From Prevotellaceae bacterium (GTDB lineage Bacteria; Bacteroidota; Bacteroidia; Bacteroidales; Bacteroidaceae): a stretch of DNA of 64,000 nucleotides. The notes under the pieces are model-generated. The model ran no database searches and had not been told where the DNA came from. It saw only the letters and a program-made list of their open reading frames with translations. Position 1 is the stretch's first letter. Every line of letters begins with the position of its first letter. The stretch spans positions 1 through 64,000 of the forward strand of contig JAQYEW010000027.1 in the NCBI GenBank assembly GCA_028723455.1, written 5' to 3'. A program made the translations under genes and the position numbers. Shown one piece after another: positions 59,599 to 64,000 of the stretch.

Positions 59599-61743
59599 AT
59601 GATGAAACTACATAGAAAACTGTTTTTAGCGCTTTCGCTGATGGCATGTGGCATGCTGGGCTTGTCCCTGAACGCTTGTTCTGACGATATTCCCGCAGAC
59701 AAGTACTATACCTTTACGGGGCAGATGATGAGCGATTACCTGAAGGAGAATGCACAGTACAGCGAGTTCGTGGCTATTGTGAACCGAGCCAGCGGCAGCC
59801 AAAGGGGCGTCAACCTCATGGATTTGATTTCCACCTACGGCCAGTTCACTTGTTTTGCTCCCGACAACGATGCGGTGGCTGCTTTTCTTAAGCAGGGCGG
59901 CTACGCCAGTGTCAGCGATATTCCCGCTGATGTCTGTGATACGATTGCCCGTACCCATTTGCTCAATGGCCGGGCATATAATACGCAGGACATGGTGGGC
60001 AGCAACTCGTTGAGCACCGTGAACATGAACGACCGCTACCTTCAGGTGCAGCAAGGTTATGTGTTTCAGGGAGAGGATGGACTTCCCGTCTACACCACGG
60101 ATACGCTTGCCATCGAGGGGAAGGAAGATATTCGTTCCACGTTCCGTTTGAACCGCAGCGGATACATCGCCTATAACGAGGCAAATGATTCTGTCGAGAA
60201 TGGCATCATCCACCATGTTACTGCCGTCCTTTCTTCTTCTAACCAGGTGGTCAGCGACTTGTTGGACGACAATCCGGGTGTGAAACTTTTCAATCAGGCG
60301 ATGCGTCTCACGGGTATATCTGCCTGGATGCGCGAGCGTGTAAAGGACGAGAGCTGGAATCCGGATGCCTATGAGCCTCGCAGCGTGTATTCCGGTGCGC
60401 AGTATGACTACTGTCATATCCCCGAAACCAAGAACTATGGTTTTACCGTTTTTGTCTGCCCGGACTCCGTATTGCAGAAACGGTATAAGATTACGGATAT
60501 GCAGTCGTTCTATGATTATGCAAGAGGCATTTACGGTGGAGAGCAACTCGACGTAAACGATGCCGCCAACGCCGGCAAACTGATGGAAAAATCAAGTCCC
60601 TTGCGCCGCCTGATCGCTTACAACATCCTGAACACAAAGGCCATGTACGACAATCTGGTTTGTCTGACCTCTATTGACAAGACCCTCATCAATCCTACGA
60701 CGTGGTACGGTACGTTGGACAGTTTGACGAGCATCAAGGTAGAGAAACTGACGATGACGCGTTATATCGACCGAACGGCCGGTGATGTTCAGAACGATAT
60801 TTACCTGAATCGTGGCGACATGAAGCGTGGTAGCACCACGCGTGGCATTCATGTGCTGAGCAAGATGGACGAGGATTATGAAATCGAAGGCGTGAATGGT
60901 GTGTACTATATTACCAACGGCCTGGTTGATTATGGCCAGAAGACGAAGGACGACGTCTTCAATACGCGTATGCGCGTGGATATGTATTATATGTTCCCCG
61001 AACTGATGACGAACAATATCCGGGACGGACGCACGCAGAACCGCATCGCCGACTCCAACAACCCCGACAAGACAGTTACCTCGCCCAACTATTGGTTCCC
61101 CAATGGCTATTTGGATAACGTCAAGGTGAACGAGGATGGTATTTTCTTGTTCCAAAGCCAGCATAACACGTATTGGAGCTACGAGGGCGACGAATTCAAT
61201 CTGGCCAGCGACGTTAATAGCTATGATATTGAGTTCAACCTGCCCAGTGTGCCCAGCGGCACTTATCAGATTCGTCTTGGATTCACCGCTATGGCCACGC
61301 GTGGCATCTGTCAGTTCTATCTGGATGGTGTGCCCCAGGGTGTCCCCTTTGATATGCGTAGCGACAATTTCATCACGCGCACCGGTTGGTTCCCCCTTAC
61401 GGGCAATCATGGCTATGATGCCGAGGAACTGGAGGCCGCAAAGAAGAATATGCACAACTTGGGATGGTATCACGGCCCGCGCAGCGCATACAACGTTATA
61501 GGCGAGGGGCATCCTGATGATTATTCCGACCGCAGCTATTTCTGTAATAGTGGGGATGGCGGGCATGCGATTGTACGTTACGTTTTGGGAACGGCCAATC
61601 TGGACGAGAATGTTCAGCACCGTGTGCGAATCAAGAGTGTATGGGCTGTTGGAACGGCACTCGTAATGCTTGATTACTTTGAACTTGTCCCCAAGAGCGT
61701 ATATGGCGTGGAGAGTGCGGGCAAGGCCGAAGACGACATGTAA
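59599..61743 (+). CDS. Fasciclin (FAS1)-domain lipoprotein with C-terminal beta-sandwich-like domain
   Basis: LNAC lipobox; LMDLISTYGQFTCFAPDNDAVAAFL FAS1 motif; C-terminal GTYQIRLGFTAMATRGICQFYLDGVPQG. Confidence 0.78.
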   Translation: MMKLHRKLFLALSLMACGMLGLSLNACSDDIPADKYYTFTGQMMSDYLKENAQYSEFVAIVNRASGSQRGVNLMDLISTYGQFTCFAPDNDAVAAFLKQGGYASVSDIPADVCDTIARTHLLNGRAYNTQDMVGSNSLSTVNMNDRYLQVQQGYVFQGEDGLPVYTTDTLAIEGKEDIRSTFRLNRSGYIAYNEANDSVENGIIHHVTAVLSSSNQVVSDLLDDNPGVKLFNQAMRLTGISAWMRERVKDESWNPDAYEPRSVYSGAQYDYCHIPETKNYGFTVFVCPDSVLQKRYKITDMQSFYDYARGIYGGEQLDVNDAANAGKLMEKSSPLRRLIAYNILNTKAMYDNLVCLTSIDKTLINPTTWYGTLDSLTSIKVEKLTMTRYIDRTAGDVQNDIYLNRGDMKRGSTTRGIHVLSKMDEDYEIEGVNGVYYITNGLVDYGQKTKDDVFNTRMRVDMYYMFPELMTNNIRDGRTQNRIADSNNPDKTVTSPNYWFPNGYLDNVKVNEDGIFLFQSQHNTYWSYEGDEFNLASDVNSYDIEFNLPSVPSGTYQIRLGFTAMATRGICQFYLDGVPQGVPFDMRSDNFITRTGWFPLTGNHGYDAEELEAAKKNMHNLGWYHGPRSAYNVIGEGHPDDYSDRSYFCNSGDGGHAIVRYVLGTANLDENVQHRVRIKSVWAVGTALVMLDYFELVPKSVYGVESAGKAEDDM

Positions 61744-61781
61744 TTTCTAATCCTGTGAAAAAACGATAAGAGAAGTAAGAT

Positions 61782-63605
61782 ATGAAACTCAAAGCTTATA
61801 CCAGAATAGCATCCTTGGGCTTGTGCTTTGCCATGCCCGCTTTATGGATGTCATGTACGGACACTTGGGACGAGCATTACGGCCGGCAATCCGCTACGGC
61901 CTGGGCGAAGTCGAATTTGTTGGCGGGTATTGCCGATGACCCTTCGCTAAGTAATTTTGCCCGTGTCATTCAGTCTGTAGGTGCCAGTGATATGCTCCGT
62001 GCCGACCAACAGTACACGGTGTGGGCTCCCCAGGGTCTTACCAGCGCTCAGGCGGACAGTATTATCGCCGTCTATGAGCAGGACAAAGCCGAGGGACGCC
62101 AACTTAAGGACAATCGTGCGATGACGCAGTTCGTACAAAACCACATCAGTTTGTTTTCGCATCCCGTAAGCTCCCTCACGAACGACACCATCAAGATGTT
62201 GAACAGCAAATTTATGCACCTTGTAGGTTTGAGTGCCACCTCCGGCACCTTAAAGAGTGCGCCTTTTTCCGATGGTATAGCCACAGAGAACGGTATGCTT
62301 TACAAGATTGATGCGCCTTTACCCTTCGAGCCTAACGTGCGTGAATATCTGGAGCAGCATAGCGATATGGACAGCCTGGTGAATTTTATCAAGCGTTTCG
62401 ACGAATACGAGCTGGACGAGAAAGCTTCGGTGGCCGGTCCCATTGTGGATGGCAAGACCCAGTATCTGGATTCGGTAGTGTACCTTACGAACCGTCTGTT
62501 GGACAGCTATGGCTATATCCAGCGCGAGGACAGTTCCTATCTCTTGCTGGCTCCCACCAATGAATTATGGGCCAAGCAGTTGGATGACTATAAAAAGTAT
62601 TTTGTTTATACAGAAAATATCGCCGGACGCGATTCCTTGCAGGACATCATGGCCAAGTCCGGCATCATCTCGGGCAATTTCTTCAATACCAGCCTGCGGA
62701 ACAGCTACAATCGTGCTCCTATGGATTCGTTGTGCAATACCATGTATTCTCTGTTCCAAGGCAGCCTGCCCCGCACCAATGTCTATTACAAACCGATGGA
62801 AACCATTTTCGCCGGTTTGGACAGACAGCAGTGTAGCAATGGCGCAGTGTACGTCGATCCGAAGGGTGCAATTTCCCCTTATACAACCTTCATGAGTCGT
62901 AGTAGTTTGCTTGCATATTACAGTAGTAATTTCATCATCCCGACGGAAGTCAAGAACGGTGTGGAGAGTGAGACGCAGACCGTAATGCGCTTGGAATATG
63001 AGCTGTATGCCGACCCCACCATGACATCGCTGTTCCGCACTTATCCTTATCTGGATGTTGTGTCGAACAGCAGCAGCGCCCAGTCCGAAATGAATTTCCG
63101 TCTGCATGGGGTGCTTTCGGGTTGCTATTACAATATCTATATGGTTACGATTCCTGACCAGGAAACCTTCCTGCCCGGATGGTACCGTATCGGTTATCGT
63201 GTGGCCAATACCAATGGCGGCTTCCAAAACCCCAACAACCCCGCGCAGGAAAAAACGCTGCGTTATTACGAGAATCCCAATCCCGTTAGTCCGGACATTG
63301 CCAACTATGCTGACATGACGGGTAACAAAGCACAGTATTTTGTGAGTTCTGCGGAAAAGGTGGATACGATTCTGGTGCAGAGCGCCGTGCAGTTTCCCTA
63401 TGCCAGTTATGGCCAGGAGGAGCCTACCGTAAAACTGACGGTAAGCACCTACGGCCGTTCCAATCGTAAAGGGCGGTCCTATACCAGCCGTTTGCGCCTG
63501 AACAGCTTCATCCTTGTTCCTTTTGCTACGGAAGAAGAGGCTAAGGCCGCTGCCATGAATTTTGATGCGATCAATGACGACATATTGGCTAACAAGGAAA
63601 AGTAA
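61782..63605 (+). CDS. Fasciclin-like lipoprotein (divergent FAS1)
   Basis: MSC lipobox; LSNFARVIQSVGASDMLRADQQYTVWAPQGLTSAQADSII FAS1-like; YLLLAPTNELWAKQL second FAS1-like. Confidence 0.72.
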   Translation: MKLKAYTRIASLGLCFAMPALWMSCTDTWDEHYGRQSATAWAKSNLLAGIADDPSLSNFARVIQSVGASDMLRADQQYTVWAPQGLTSAQADSIIAVYEQDKAEGRQLKDNRAMTQFVQNHISLFSHPVSSLTNDTIKMLNSKFMHLVGLSATSGTLKSAPFSDGIATENGMLYKIDAPLPFEPNVREYLEQHSDMDSLVNFIKRFDEYELDEKASVAGPIVDGKTQYLDSVVYLTNRLLDSYGYIQREDSSYLLLAPTNELWAKQLDDYKKYFVYTENIAGRDSLQDIMAKSGIISGNFFNTSLRNSYNRAPMDSLCNTMYSLFQGSLPRTNVYYKPMETIFAGLDRQQCSNGAVYVDPKGAISPYTTFMSRSSLLAYYSSNFIIPTEVKNGVESETQTVMRLEYELYADPTMTSLFRTYPYLDVVSNSSSAQSEMNFRLHGVLSGCYYNIYMVTIPDQETFLPGWYRIGYRVANTNGGFQNPNNPAQEKTLRYYENPNPVSPDIANYADMTGNKAQYFVSSAEKVDTILVQSAVQFPYASYGQEEPTVKLTVSTYGRSNRKGRSYTSRLRLNSFILVPFATEEEAKAAAMNFDAINDDILANKEK

Positions 63606-63611
63606 TCGGTT

Positions 63612-64000
63612 ATGAAAAAGACAATCCTTTCTATATTCTCTCTTCTCGTAATCTGCCCTGTTAGCTTGTTCGCGCAGGAGGATGCGGATGCGGCACAGCA
63701 GATCGAACGCAAGGTACAGAAGAAACTGGATGTGCGCGAAGTAAAGGGTCGCGTGGTTTCTCAGTTGGCACATCAGCCCTTGGCCGGTGTCTTGGTTCAG
63801 GCAGTGGGCTATGACGGCTATTCAACGCTTACGGAGGAGGACGGAACCTTCAGTCTGAACGTGCCTGTTTTCTGTAACTCGCTGAGCGTTACGATCCCTG
63901 GTTACAACACCGTGCGTGTCAGTGTCGAGACGGCGGCGAACGGCAGAGACATAATCTTGCAGAGCGACAAGAGCTATGCTTTTTATACTGGTGGCGAGAA
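63612..64000 (+). CDS. Second SusC/TonB-linked outer membrane protein, N-terminus only (truncated by window end)
   Basis: MKKTILSIFSLLVICPVSLFAQ signal; VKGRVVSQLAHQPLAGVLVQAVGYDGYSTLTEEDGTFSL carboxypeptidase-regulatory-like domain. Confidence 0.7.
   Translation, partial: MKKTILSIFSLLVICPVSLFAQEDADAAQQIERKVQKKLDVREVKGRVVSQLAHQPLAGVLVQAVGYDGYSTLTEEDGTFSLNVPVFCNSLSVTIPGYNTVRVSVETAANGRDIILQSDKSYAFYTGGE

Noticed and set aside
62565-63773. 402-aa minus-strand ORF opposite the FAS1-like gene, and similar long ORFs at 52722-53783, 54791-55729, 59626-60546 and 60592-61620
   Set aside because: All lie antisense to genes with lipoboxes and FAS1/SusC features; they are typical shadow frames

Overview
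64 kb window of a Bacteroidota (Bacteroidales-type) chromosome. It opens with the 3' end of an rRNA operon (23S 3' end, 5S). Housekeeping genes include dnaB, pheT, yebC, gdhA, lepA, rho, panB, menA, two ABC-F ATPases, rnpB and tRNA-Thr(CGT). Accessory content: (i) a probable seven-gene minus-strand operon (about 12.5 to 3.4 kb) with porin, imelysin, di-heme oxidoreductase, second porin, CxxCH lipoprotein, RidA/chorismatase-like protein and a ResB-CcsA cytochrome c assembly protein; (ii) two tandem M6 metalloproteases; (iii) a GH29-GH16 pair and a TonB receptor-calycin pair; (iv) a SusC/SusD locus (51.5 kb to the window end) in which fasciclin (FAS1)-type lipoproteins occupy the accessory positions and no CAZyme is visible. 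Bacteroidota promoters (TTTG-N19-21-TAnnTTTG) and intrinsic terminators can be read directly at many gene boundaries. No CRISPR array, transposase, integrase or phage gene was recognised. Product names come from motif and family recognition by eye; no searches were run.
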